Positions 54,095 through 63,835 of a stretch of 64,000 nt of DNA are shown here, in pieces. The position numbers and the translations under genes are program-made. The notes under the pieces are model-generated. The model was not told the origin of the DNA, made no database searches, and saw only the letters and a list, made by a program, of their open reading frames with translations. Source of the DNA: Heterohyrax brucei (Eukaryota > Chordata > Mammalia > Hyracoidea > Procaviidae); assembly GCA_028571685.1 (NCBI GenBank), contig CM053154.1, forward strand, positions 14,478,001-14,542,000, read 5' to 3'. Each line of letters opens with the position of its first letter. Within the stretch, counting starts at the first letter, position 1.

Positions 54095-54271
54095 AACACC
54101 AAACCCCCAACCTGCAGCCATCAAGGGGAGTCCAACTGATAGTGTCCCTATAGGAGTAATCTTTACAGAACCAGACTGCCATCTCTTTGTACTCTGGAGC
54201 CAACGATGTGTTCTAACTGCCAGCCTTTTGGTTAACAGCTGAACACTTAACTGTTCTACCACCAGGGCTCC
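54095..54271 (-). mobile_element. AfroSINE form C
   Basis: accaacaccaaacccccaac, gtaatctttacagaaccaga, ccttttggttaacagctgaa, cttaactgttctaccaccag. The stretch between the tail and the form-C module is shortened. Confidence 0.88.
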
Positions 54272-54384
54272 CTAGAAATAATAAAAATACACAAAATACA
54301 ACATTTGTACATTACATAAATATGTAGACAAAACTATAAATGTATATTTATATATAAATTATGTGTAAATGTATAATTATATAT
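54272..54384. repeat. AT-rich tract (target of the next SINE)
   Basis: Degenerate tatatttatatataaattatgtg sequence. Its right end supplies the target duplication of the following SINE. Confidence 0.7.
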
Positions 54385-54534
54385 GCCCACTGCTGTTGAG
54401 TCGATTCCAGCTCATAGTGACCCTATAGGACAGAGTAGAGCTGCCCCATAGAGTTTCTAAGGAGCACGTGGTAGATTCGAACTGTCAACCTCACAGCAGA
54501 TGTAGCACTTAACCACTATACCATCAGGGTTTCC
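54385..54534 (-). mobile_element. AfroSINE form A, with 12-base target duplication
   Basis: gcccactgctgttgagtcga, gacagagtagagctgcccca, gcacgtggtagattcgaact. A short deletion removes the usual cttttggttag block. ataattatatat at 54373-54384 and 54535-54546. Confidence 0.95.
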
Positions 54535-54590
54535 ATAATTATATATAATACATAAAATGAATAATAATAAATTCATGCAGTCATGGGTTT

Positions 54591-54752
54591 TGGAACCTTG
54601 ATAGCATAGTGGTTACCAGCTCATCTGCTAACCAAAAGGTCAGCAGTTCGAATCCACCTTGGAAACTCTCTGGGTCCATTTTACTCTGTCTTGTAGGGCT
54701 GTTATGAGTTGGCGTCAACTTGAAAGCAGTGAGTTTGGTTTGGGGTTTGGTG
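54591..54752 (+). mobile_element. AfroSINE form A
   Basis: tggaaccttgatagcatagt, caaaaggtcagcagttcgaa, gctgttatgagttggcgtca. The block caggtgctc before ccttgg is deleted. Confidence 0.92.
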
Positions 54753-54889
54753 TTCTTGTTACCTAGGACAGTGAGTGCTCAATAGCTACTTAATAAACAA
54801 ATAGGTAAATGATGTATAAGCTAAGATTCAGAGAACTCCAAATTCAGTGAAAAACCAAAAACAAATGCTCAGCAACAAAGCCAGAAAGT

Positions 54890-55125
54890 ATATATGGTAT
54901 AGTACTTCCACTTGAAAGAATATTATACAGCCATCAAAAATGGTTTAGATGAAAAAAAATGTTTTAGATGAGAGATTATGCCTGAAGCTGTTGACAGTGA
55001 TTATCTCCGCATGTGAGTTTATGGAAGGGGTGGTGCCTTTACTTTTTCCTATTCTGTAATACTAAAATGTGTACATCTTAGATAAAATAAATTTTTGTAC
55101 TTTATTTATAATCAGAAAAAGAAAA
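54890..55125 (+). mobile_element. Old L1 3' UTR, sense
   Basis: gaatattatacagccatcaa, aatggtttagatg duplicated, gtttatggaaggggtggtgc, actaaaatgtgtacatctta. Typical old L1 sequence near the ORF2 end. Confidence 0.65.
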
Positions 55126-55144
55126 CACATCACCTAATTGAATA

Positions 55145-55189
55145 TATGGAATCAACTCGATGGCAGTGGTTTTCGTTCTTCGTTTCTTT
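55145..55189 (+). mobile_element. AfroSINE tail-only fragment
   Basis: atggaatcaactcgatggca and gtggttttcgttcttcgttt; no head or body. Confidence 0.65.
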
Positions 55190-55505
55190 TTTGGACTGCT
55201 GAAAGAACAAACAAATCTGTCTTAGATGAAGTACAGCCAGAAAACTACTCTTTAGAAGTGAGGATGGTGAGACCGTCTCACATACTTCGGAGACATGTCA
55301 GAAGTCACCAATCCCTGGTCCCTGGCAAAGGATCTCATGCTTGCTAAGTAGAGGGTCAGCGAAAAGGAGGGAGATCCTTGTTGGGATGAACAAAGTGGTT
55401 GCAACAATGGGCTCAAGGACGGCGCAGGATCAGGCAGTGTTTTTGTTCTGTCACAGTGTGTCACCATGAGTTACAATCGACTCAGCAGTGCCTAATAACC
55501 ACAGC
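55190..55505 (+). mobile_element. RTE/BovB LINE, last 315 bases
   Basis: gctgaaagaacaaacaaatc, gaagtacagccagaaaacta, catgcttgctaagtagaggg, gtgtttttgttctgtcacag, gtgtcaccatgagttacaat and the end cctaataacc. Sense counterpart of the antisense RTE pieces elsewhere in the window. Confidence 0.88.
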
Positions 55506-55765
55506 ATGGGAAAACGGTCTGAGGTATTTCCTAACAACATGGAAAGAAGATTTTGCAACTCTGTCAAGTCAAAAAAAGCAAAGAACAACTTTTATACAGA
55601 ATAATTCAACGCATGTATACAGGAAAGCAAGACCAGAAAAAACCTAAACAGCAAGTATCTCATTTTTTTTTAATTCTGTTTTCTACTTTTCCTCCGTTTC
55701 CAAATTACCTGCAATACTCATATGGTCATTAAAAAAAAAAAAAAAAAAAAAAAAAACTTAAAAAA
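55506..55765. other. AT-rich stretch ending in poly-A
   Basis: Poly-A of about 27 bases at 55730-55756. The body may be an old L1 end (tacaggaaagcaagaccag) but this is weak. Confidence 0.4.
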
Positions 55766-55795
55766 ATGCAAATATGGCTTTATTTGCCTATAGGG

Positions 55796-55918
55796 TGCCC
55801 TGGTGGTTCAGGGGTTAAGTACTTTGTTGCTAAACAGATGAAACACTGAGCAGCCAGTGGGTTCGAACCACCAAGTCTGATTATTGGCCAAGCACTTAAC
55901 CACCGTATCTCTAGAGCC
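55796..55918. mobile_element. Head-to-head AfroSINE fragments (fold-back)
   Basis: Left, sense head: gtgccctggtggttcagggg and ttaagtactttgttgctaa. Right, antisense: gcagccagtgggttcgaacc and gcacttaaccaccgtatctc, ending tagagcc. Two SINE heads face outward around a short centre; both lack tails. Confidence 0.75.
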
Positions 55919-57185
55919 ACTTTCTGTAAGAATGACAGCCAAGTGGCATGTTGGTTTATGAATAAGGTGACTATGCAGAGACATACAACAGTCTGCTGTG
56001 AAGGCTCTATCTATTGTTGCTCCAAAGCCAGACCCATCTGCTTGACTGTTGAGGTTTAGGGGGGCAAGAGGAGATGCTACAAGCCCGGGTAGAGGACCAT
56101 CACTGTGATGAATAAATAACCTCAACTTCAAGGCAGCCCTCCTCAGGTCTAACTTGCTCCAAAAGCAAGCCCACACTGTTCTCCATAGAAACAAACCTGG
56201 CCAGGCACGTACACACAAAAACCCTCGAAGACTTGACTGTGGTTAGTTATTAAGTCCCTCCCTCTCCGTCCTCCTCCCAGCCCTGGCCTTTTATCCCCTA
56301 CAGAGTACAGCCCTCTTCCTGATTCTTTCGTCCTGCCTTTCAGCCTGTCCACTTAATGTTGCCTCCCTCTGGCCACTTTCCCGGGTCTCAGCACAGTTCT
56401 TCAAACTGGCTGTCTAAACTGAGACTCCAGAAGGAACTTGGCCAATTTAAAATGGCCCAGTAGTTTGCTCCTTGGGTCTTGCAAGGCCTCCTCCTAATGA
56501 TTTATCTTCTTATTACTGGCTTAACCCTTTGGTGACTCAATTATTTTCTGCTTTGGATTTTTTGTTAATTCCATATGTTTTCATTAGCAGTAGAATGCTG
56601 GATCATTGCATGTGTCTGAATTTTTGGTGGGGGCTATGAAATTTTTTTTCTGCTCCTTCCCACAAGCCCACCCTAAGTGCTCAGTGGCACATATGAAGTA
56701 TTACTGATTGTACACCAGAGTCCTCACTGGGGTCAGTTGGTATATATACATAATAAATACAAATTTTCAAAATTTCTCTTTTTCCTACCTAAAATTTAGA
56801 CACTTCATATAATACCCTGTAAAAATAGTCATTTGTGGCACATGCCTGTTTCTTGAGTCATGAGGGCCACTAATCAGAAGGCAGACCAGTGTTAACATTG
56901 TCGAAGAGAAGGACAACACATAATATAGGGACATTAGCACAACAGGACCAAAGCAAGAGCATAGAGCTCTCCCAGACACAGGCAAACACTTGTATTGGCA
57001 GGCTGGCTGGGTCTGGGGCTTGGACTGTGACCTGTGGACTATAGTTTCCTGGAACATCTAAGTTAATTGGCAAAGCAAGGTATATGAAGAAAGTGTGCTA
57101 CATCCCTCTTAGGTGAGCACCGTCTGACTTTTAAGAAAGCCTGTAAGCAGCCATCCAAGACACATTTGTTTGTCCCACACTACCT
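55919..57185. other. Repeat-free stretch, no gene seen
   Basis: About 1.3 kb with no recognised repeat. 56480-56610 has taatgatttatc, caattattttctg and ttgttaattcc. Minus frames of 90-136 codons show no domain. Confidence 0.45.
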
Positions 57186-57189
57186 AGAA

Positions 57190-57388
57190 TAAAGAAACCC
57201 TGCTGGCATAGTGGTTAACTGCTACGTTTGCTAACGATTGCTAACCAAAAGGCCGGCAGTTCAAATCCACCAGGCGCTTCTTGGAAACTATGGAACAGTT
57301 CTATTCTGTCCTACAAGGTCACTGTGAGTCAGAACTTGACAACAGTGTGTTTGGTTTGGTTTGGCTTGGTTTGCTTGTTTTGGTTTGG
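57190..57388 (+). mobile_element. AfroSINE form A with (GGTTT)n tail
   Basis: aagaaaccctgctggcatag, a local duplication ctaacgattgctaaccaaaa, gccggcagttcaaatccacc, gtcactgtgagtcagaactt, then tail expanded into (ggttt)n at 57345-57388. Confidence 0.92.
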
Positions 57389-57393
57389 TTTGG

Positions 57394-58035
57394 TTTACCC
57401 AGAGGAAAGAAGGAAGAAGAAAACCAAAGCCACAAGGAAAATATCAGCCCAAAGGACTGAAGGAGCACTTGAACCAGAGACTCCACCAGCCTGAGACCAG
57501 AAGAAGCAGATGATGCCTGGCTGCCACCAACACCCACCCTGACAGGAATCACCACAGAGAGTCCCAAACAGGGCAGGAGAAAAATGTGAGCAGAACTCAA
57601 ATTCCTATAAAAAAGAACAAATTCACTGGTCTGGCAGAGACTGGGGGAACCCCCCCCAAAATATGCTCCCAAGGGCTCTGCCAACCCAGAACCGAAATCA
57701 TTGTGGAAGCCCACTTTCAGATAACAGGCCTACTGAGCTGCAGTAAGTCAGAGTCGACTCCACAGCAGAGGGGGTTCACAAAACAAAAAATACCACATGT
57801 GAGGAACGTGCTTCTTTGTTCAGTGGGCAGCTCCTGTTGAGAAGAAGGACGAGAAGACACGAAGGGACAGAACTGGATGAGTGGACACAGGGAACCTGGG
57901 TTGGAGAGGAGGAGTACACTGTCACATCATGGGGATTGCAACCAATGTCACCAAATGATATGTGTGTAAATTTTTGAATGAGAAAATCACTTGAGCTGTA
58001 AGCCTTCACCTAAGGCATAGTAATAAATAAATAAC
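57394..58035 (+). mobile_element. Elephant-type L1 3' UTR
   Basis: aaaccaaagccacaaggaaa, ccagcctgagaccagaagaa, gcagatgatgcctggctgcc, cacatgtgaggaacgtgctt, ggaggagtacactgtcacat, ggggattgcaaccaatgtca, aagccttcacctaaggcata, ending in a TAA-rich tail. It is the best preserved L1 in the window. Only the 3' UTR is present. Confidence 0.88.
57734..57776 (+). mobile_element. AfroSINE/RTE tail-only insertion in L1
   Basis: gctgcagtaagtcagagtcg and actccacagcagagggggtt interrupt the L1 between its aacaggcct and aaaacaaaa segments. Confidence 0.7.
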
Positions 58036-58120
58036 CCCCCCTGACTTGCACTACCCATGGGACAGGAGTATCCCGATAAACTCCAGAGGGTGAAAAGATT
58101 CATGGTCACGCTAGGTACCG

Positions 58121-58277
58121 TGGAAACCCTGGTAGCATCGCGGTTAAGTGCTACAGATGCTAACCAAGATGTCGGTGGTTTGAATCCACCAGATGCTCCT
58201 TAGAAACTCTATGAGGCAGTTATACTCTGTCCTATAAGGTTGCTGTGAGTCAGAACCAACTCAACCACCGTGGGTTT
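58121..58277 (+). mobile_element. AfroSINE form A
   Basis: ggaaaccctggtagcatcgc, gatgtcggtggtttgaatcc, gttgctgtgagtcagaacca, ending gtgggttta. Confidence 0.94.
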
Positions 58278-58376
58278 ACATAGCCCACTGGGCATGAGAG
58301 AGTTTTTAAAAACAATTTTACCATCAACAGAGACTCTGGTTGGCATATATAAGGGTACACAGTGGGGGTGGGGAGT

Positions 58377-58585
58377 GCTGGGTGGCGAAAAGAGTATACA
58401 CTCCACAACTAACTGTAAGGTTGGCAGCTTAAGTCCAGCAGAGTGACCTCGGAAGACAGGCCTGGTGATCTGCATCTGAAAATCAGCCATTGGAAACCCT
58501 GTGGAGCACAGTTCTAGTGTGACACACAGGGATTGCCGTGAGTCAGAATGGACTCAACAGCAACAGGTTTTTTGTTTTTGTTTCA
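58377..58585 (+). mobile_element. AfroSINE form B
   Basis: gctgggtggcgaaaagagta, ggttggcagcttaagtccag, gaagacaggcctggtgatct, gattgccgtgagtcagaatg, tail gttttttgtttttgtttca. Confidence 0.92.
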
Positions 58586-59618
58586 TTTATGGTGTATTTG
58601 TGTGTGTGTGTGTGTATGTGAGTGCACGCTTCCTGGGTTTGTGAGGCTTAAGAAAACTACTGCCAGATTTCCCCAGTGGGCTAGCATTTGGGGACTGCCT
58701 CTGTGTCCCTCACTGGCAAGGCTGGGTCTCTTTGCTTTCTGGGGTTTAAGACAGCTGCATTCAAGTTGTCCTTTCCCTCTGTCACTGCTTGATTCAGTCA
58801 CTGCCTTTCACTCAGCCCCACAGAACAGCAACCCCTGGTTTTAAGCTATGTCTCCCATAGCACCACCCCGAAGGCCCAGGAGGATCAGACACACACCAGT
58901 CAATTGCAGCAGTGTTCCCACTCATCTGGACAGGGAGAGCGACCCTGGACCACCAGCAATGGATGCTGCTTCCATGAATAGACAGGTGGGCACCACTCAG
59001 CACAGAGCAACTAGCTTTAGAGTGATGCTGAACGCAGGGGCCCACGGGTACATGCGCTCACGCTACACACACATATGCGTGACTTACTGTTGCATTCAAA
59101 AACAATGTAAAACACCTTTGTGGAATTAATAGGCTATGACATTTTTTAGAATAAAATCAATTTGCAGTGGTTTCAAGATGTTAAAAAATTATCAAGGAGA
59201 CATTTTCATAATTGATTTTTAAAAAATTCACTAGGGACACAAAGCGGCTTTCTTATGAACTTTTACTTTGGCTTTCAGTTGGGCTTTTTCTACAATTTAA
59301 TGAGTCCTGGAAGAGGAATTCCTGTGGTCACCTAGGTTTGGGCTTCACCCTGGGACTCACCCTTTGCTTCAAGGCTTTGGGCCAGGACACTGACCCAGAA
59401 TCAGTCCTAGCTGCTCCTCATAACTACTGGAGTGGGGATATTCAGGAGAGTGAAGGGGTCCAGAGTACCACTCAAGCCATCTCACCTTCCCTAGAATACA
59501 CCTCTTGGGTAGCGAATGTATGTTGAAATGAGTTACCCACACCCTGATACCAACTGCTCTGTTAGATGGGTACAAGACTGTCCTAAGCTTCTAGTCCACC
59601 CCCAAGTCTCTGCATGAT
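58586..59618. other. Repeat-free stretch with (GT)n
   Basis: (GT)n at 58597-58622. No gene or family recognised; frames up to 104 codons lack domains. Confidence 0.45.
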
Positions 59619-59775
59619 GATATCCATCCATCCATCCATCCGTCCGTCCATCCATCCATTGACTCACCCACCCATCCATGCATCCACACATGCATCCACC
59701 CATCCATGCATCCACACATGCATCCACCCATCCATGCATCCACCTATCCATCCATCCATTTATGCATTCATCCAT
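59619..59775. repeat. (ATCC)n microsatellite with a 28-base higher-order unit
   Basis: Simple tccatccatccatccatccg at left, then about two and a half copies of a 28-base unit combining catccaccc, atccatgcat and ccacacatg. Frames rich in Trp-Met-Asp-Gly or Ile-His-Pro here are artefacts. Confidence 0.95.
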
Positions 59776-59850
59776 CCATTGTTCATTGAGTGCCCACTAT
59801 GTGCCAAGCACATTGCTAGACACTGGAAATTTCACTGCTCCTTTTTCTTC
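59776..59850 (-). mobile_element. L2/MIR-type fragment, antisense
   Basis: tcattgagtgcccactatgt, gccaagcacattgctagaca and ctggaaatttcactgctcc resemble an antisense L2 segment. Confidence 0.6.
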
Positions 59851-59968
59851 TTTCATTTGTTGCTTTTCCTGTGAAAGGACAGAACCAGGAGCCTGGTCTC
59901 AGGAGAGAATGAGCTAGGGGCTGGTGACCTCCAGGACGCACACCCATTTCTCTCTTACCCCTCATTGC

Positions 59969-60010
59969 TTTGGGTGCCATCAAGTTGGTTCCAAGTCACA
60001 GCAACCCAAG
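59969..60010 (-). mobile_element. RTE/AfroSINE tail-only fragment
   Basis: ttgggtgccatcaagttggt and tccaagtcacagcaaccc, shared tail in antisense, no body. Confidence 0.6.
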
Positions 60011-60064
60011 TGCAAGTCCTTCCCTCGTTCTTTCCTTCCTTGTAGGCATCCCTCTAGACTATAC

Positions 60065-60238
60065 AAAACACAAAACAAAAAATCCCTTACCATCCAGTCA
60101 ATTCTGACTGATAGCAACCGTATAGGGCAGAGAAGAACTCTCCCACAGAGTTTTCAAGCAGTGCCTTGTGGAGTCAACCTGCTGACCTTTCAATTCGCTG
60201 CCCAGTTCTTAACCCCTGTACCACCAGGCTCCTGCCCT
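60065..60238 (-). mobile_element. AfroSINE form A inserted in L2
   Basis: caaaacaaaaaatcccttac, catccagtcaattctgactg, gcagagaagaactctcccac, cttaacccctgtaccaccag. Similar ccctctagactata and ccctagactgta on the two sides suggest the target duplication. Confidence 0.93.
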
Positions 60239-60372
60239 AGACTGTAGCAAGCTCCATGAAATTTGAGACTACATCTGGGTTTGGTTTTGTTTTTCACTTT
60301 TTTATTTGCAGCACCAAGTACAGTGCTGCAGACAAAGTAGATTCTCAGTAAATATTTGTCAAAAGAATGGAT
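60239..60372 (+). mobile_element. L2 LINE 3' end
   Basis: gactgtagcaagctccatga, tttgcagcaccaagtacagt, gctgcagacaaagtagattc, tcagtaaatatttgtcaaaa: the canonical L2 end. Confidence 0.85.
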
Positions 60373-60754
60373 TTTACTAGGAAGGACAAAAATTCATATC
60401 ACAATCAGGAAAGAAATTCAGGGAATGCAAACTTTTCCTTATTTTGTATGATGCTTTGGGGCTCATCACACTCCTAGGTTTAAACTCACGGTAAAGGAGA
60501 CCTGCTTTTTAGACTACTCTGGCTGAAGCCCCACCATCTGCTCTGACTGGTTCTAACTGGGCCACTCAATGACCAGATTAATATGATGCTCCGATTGGCC
60601 AGGCCTCAGACACGCGCACAGCCCTGGCGACTGGAATCAACTCCCAGCAAACCCTGTAAACAGAGAGCCAAGGAGGAATGGGTCTGAGTGGAAAATTAGA
60701 GGCTGTTACCAGAAGAATGAGAATGAGCTCTCAACAGGATAAAGCAAATGTTCC
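60373..60754. other. Repeat-free stretch, no gene seen
   Basis: Ordinary sequence with no recognised family. Confidence 0.5.
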
Positions 60755-60870
60755 CATTAAGAGCCTTTGTTATTATCCTGCTTTAAACATGAGAAAACTG
60801 AGGCCCAGAGAGATTAAGCAACTTCCTAAAAGTCACACAGAGAATTGGAGAGAAATTTCCCGCGTTGCTT
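60755..60870 (-). mobile_element. MIR SINE
   Basis: catgagaaaactgaggccca, gagagattaagcaacttcct, aaaagtcacacagagaattg in antisense MIR order. Confidence 0.82.
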
Positions 60871-61784
60871 AATTACTGTGTCCCGAAGAGTACCCACAGC
60901 CCTACAAGAGAAGCCTGAGTCATCTGCTGCTATATCTGAAAATCACCATTTCATCTCCCCTCTTTGGCGACAAGCTTCCAAGAAGCAAGATGGATGTATA
61001 CGTAGCTAAGAAGGTTTTAGTCTGAATAACCACGCCATCTGCCTTGTAGGTTAAAGAAAGCTGCCTATCCTCTCCTTGAATAGAGCCCAGTCATTCTCTC
61101 CCACCCCCTGCTTCCCTTTCTGACTCTTACTGGGGTTGGAACTGAAACATTATTGTCGTAACTATTAGTTTCAAGGAAAAATTGTAATTGCTTGTATATC
61201 CACTCACTGGTTTCAAGAGCACTTTAACCTCTAACTTTCTCAGTACAAAGAGAGGCTTGCGGTGCGGTGAATCTAACAAGACCATCATTTATCGCTGGCA
61301 GAGTTCATTAGTCAATTGTAACAGTTTAATTATTAGCATTTTAATGCATGAGCATTTAACTAGGCTGAACAACAAGCTTTGGCATACAGAACAAGACTTC
61401 TTAAATGGAGCTGAATTAACCCACACAATTGTTTGTATTGTGGTGTGTTATTAAAACAAGATAATTAAAATTCAAGAAACAAATGGATCCATCTATTTAG
61501 CCAACAAACCAGCATTTGGTTTCATGGTTTTGAAAGCATGCTTCCCCTACTGCACCCCCCACCCCAACACCCACATACGCTTTTTTAAAGCTTGAGTGTT
61601 AAATTTTAAAATCCTCTTTATTTTTCCTGCTCCAGATCGTGGGTAAAGAAGATCCACTGATTGAAATCAACAGCTTTAATAAGGAAAGAGAAGACTCAAA
61701 GGAACAAGCGCAGTAGTGGTTGCATGTAGCTACTGCAGCCTGCTACAGTTGGCTCCATGGTCCTGGATTTGGGCTGCACAGAGG
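60871..61784. other. Repeat-free AT-rich stretch, candidate conserved enhancer
   Basis: 61140-61490 holds tttaattattag (61325-61336), ttttaatgcatgagc, gaattaaccc and a taatta (61462-61467), with no repeat signature. No coding frame longer than 88 codons. Confidence 0.5.
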
Positions 61785-61912
61785 GGGCCCTGGGAGGCTT
61801 CTTAAAAGTTTCTTAAGTTTCTGACATTCTATTGGCTCAGAATGGTGCCCAGAGAAGTTTTTCTTTTTAACTTTCAGATCATTCTAATGTGCACACAGGG
61901 TTGAGAACCATC
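61785..61912. mobile_element. MER5A (hAT-Charlie DNA transposon) fragment
   Basis: gatcattctaatgtgcacac and agggttgagaaccatcgc match the terminal part of MER5A. The inner part is diverged. Confidence 0.7.
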
Positions 61913-61918
61913 GCCTAA

Positions 61919-62119
61919 ACCAACACGAACCCAAACTGATTGTTGCTGAGTCAATTCTAACTCATAACAACTCTATAGGGACAGAGTAGAACCGCCGCCA
62001 TAAGGTTTTCAACCCTGTAACCTTTACAGAAACGGACAACCACATCTCTCAGCTGGTGGGTTCAAACCCCCCACCTCTCAGCCAGCAGCTGAGCATTTTA
62101 ACCACTGCACCAAGCTGCC
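61919..62119 (-). mobile_element. AfroSINE form C
   Basis: acacgaacccaaactgattg, gagtcaattctaactcataa, gtaacctttacagaaacgga, cagctggtgggttcaaaccc, ttttaaccactgcaccaagc. Confidence 0.92.
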
Positions 62120-63148
62120 TAGCATCTGGGTAACTAAGTGGATCCCTTAACCACGTTCATCAAACCAGAGAACTGCTGCCCATGTTTACTTCATCCGCAC
62201 ATGTAGCGAATAAGATTGTGGAACGTAGGTTTCTGCAAGCTTAAAATCATGCACACATTTAAGGTGGGAGTTACATTCTTTAATTATTTGTTTTAATCAT
62301 ATTGTTTTAATAAGAGGCTATAATATAAACAGCTGAGAAGGTTAATTAATAATGTCAAAGCTAAACGAGTATAATTAACGTCACTCAACAAAGGCCTTCA
62401 CTAGCCTCAAAACATATTTTCTCTGCGGGATAAGCTTGGCCTGAGTTTTCTAAACAGTTTCTGCTTTGACTGGGAGTCAGAAACTGTTAGAGGGTATGGA
62501 AAGGGATGGAAAGAAAATCTTGTATTTTTAATTTGAGGCTAAATATTCATAGCATGGTGTCACACTGTGTTTGAGTCACCCATATAGTGGTCCCTAAGAC
62601 CTGGATAAAAGGTGACATTTCTAAGCTGTGGACTGGCCTTGCCTATGACAGACAACACAATGGATCAAGTGTCACAAGGGGATCATAATAAAGCCAGCAT
62701 GTGTGGGGCTGCTACCAAACACTAGGCTTCTGGTAGTAACAATGGTTGGAAGACTGTTGGAAGGTTGCACCAGCAGAGATGAGGTGAGTAACTTCCTCCC
62801 ATGACCAGGGGAAAAGCAAACTTAGAATTCCAACAAATACTAAATTAGTTCTCTACTTGCAGTTCAAGCAACCTCAGAGACTACATGGGCTGGGGGTAAC
62901 CTGGGCTAGACTCCTAGGCTATGGTCATATGTCACTGGACTCTCAGTCAACGGAGCACCCCTTGTTATTCTGTCTTGTACCCTCTCCTCCTCTCTGACTA
63001 TTCTTTAGTCCTTTTAACCCCTCACTCTCCCTCATGAATCTTCCTTTGTTAGGATACTACAGAAGGAAGCCAGAACCATGAAAATATCCCAGCGCCCACA
63101 GGCTGAATTCTTAAGGAAGGGATTATTGGAAGGTTGAATATGGAAAGG
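62120..63148. other. Repeat-free stretch with AT-core island
   Basis: 62270-62470 has ctttaattatttg, gttaattaataatg (62341-62354) and ataattaacg (62371-62380) close together. No coding signal or repeat. Confidence 0.5.
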
Positions 63149-63335
63149 AAGCCCTGGATACTGCAAACGGCTAACACACTCGGCTGCTAGTGAAAAGTTG
63201 GTAGTATGAGTCCACCCAGAGATGCCTCGGAAGAAAGACCTGATGATCTACTTCCCCAAAACCACCCACTGAGAACCCATGGAGCACAGTTCTATTATGA
63301 CACATAGAAGGTTGTCATGAGTTGGAATTGACTTT
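63149..63335 (+). mobile_element. AfroSINE form B
   Basis: gaagccctggatactgcaaa, cactcggctgctagtgaaaa, gaagaaagacctgatgatct, gttgtcatgagttggaattg. Confidence 0.92.
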
Positions 63336-63835
63336 TTTCAATCCTGGAGAGAAGACTCCCTGTGCCTTTTTGTGCTGGGAGAGCTTCTATCTCTTTCCCA
63401 GTTGTGAGTTCCACACTGTGGGCAAGTCACAGCCCCGTGTTTAACTGGCACCAAGAGGGACCAGGCTCCAGGAACCACAAGATAGGTGGGCCACAGAGGG
63501 CAGACATATCTGTTGCATTTTATTTAGTTGGATTAATTTAAATGGTTCTCGTTTGCACTGTTTCCTGAAGAGTTTAATAGCAGTGTGCAGTGTTGGATAC
63601 ACAAGGGAACAAGATAAAAAAATTGGATTTAGTTTAAAAAAAAAATGAGGTATAGTGTAGCACAGAGATAAAGACAACTGCTACAACACCATGCCATGTG
63701 GGATAAGGAAATGATTTCTGGGGGCAGATTTACAACTAAGGAACAACAAGAGGAGGACTGGTACCCTATCCTCTTAACGGTCCACTGAAGGGTGTTAGGG
63801 ACAAGGCTTCTGTCTGTCTACTGGTCCACCTTCTT
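63336..63835. other. Repeat-free stretch, no gene seen
   Basis: Mixed sequence, no family recognised. A 78-codon minus frame at 63441-63677 has no domain. Confidence 0.45.

Noticed and set aside
59619-59775. Evenly spaced repeats resembling a CRISPR array
   Set aside because: A microsatellite in a mammalian genome; no unique spacers between repeats.
59533-59917. Trp-Met-Asp-Gly and Ile-His-Pro repeat peptides
   Set aside because: Products of translating the (ATCC)n repeat on the two strands.
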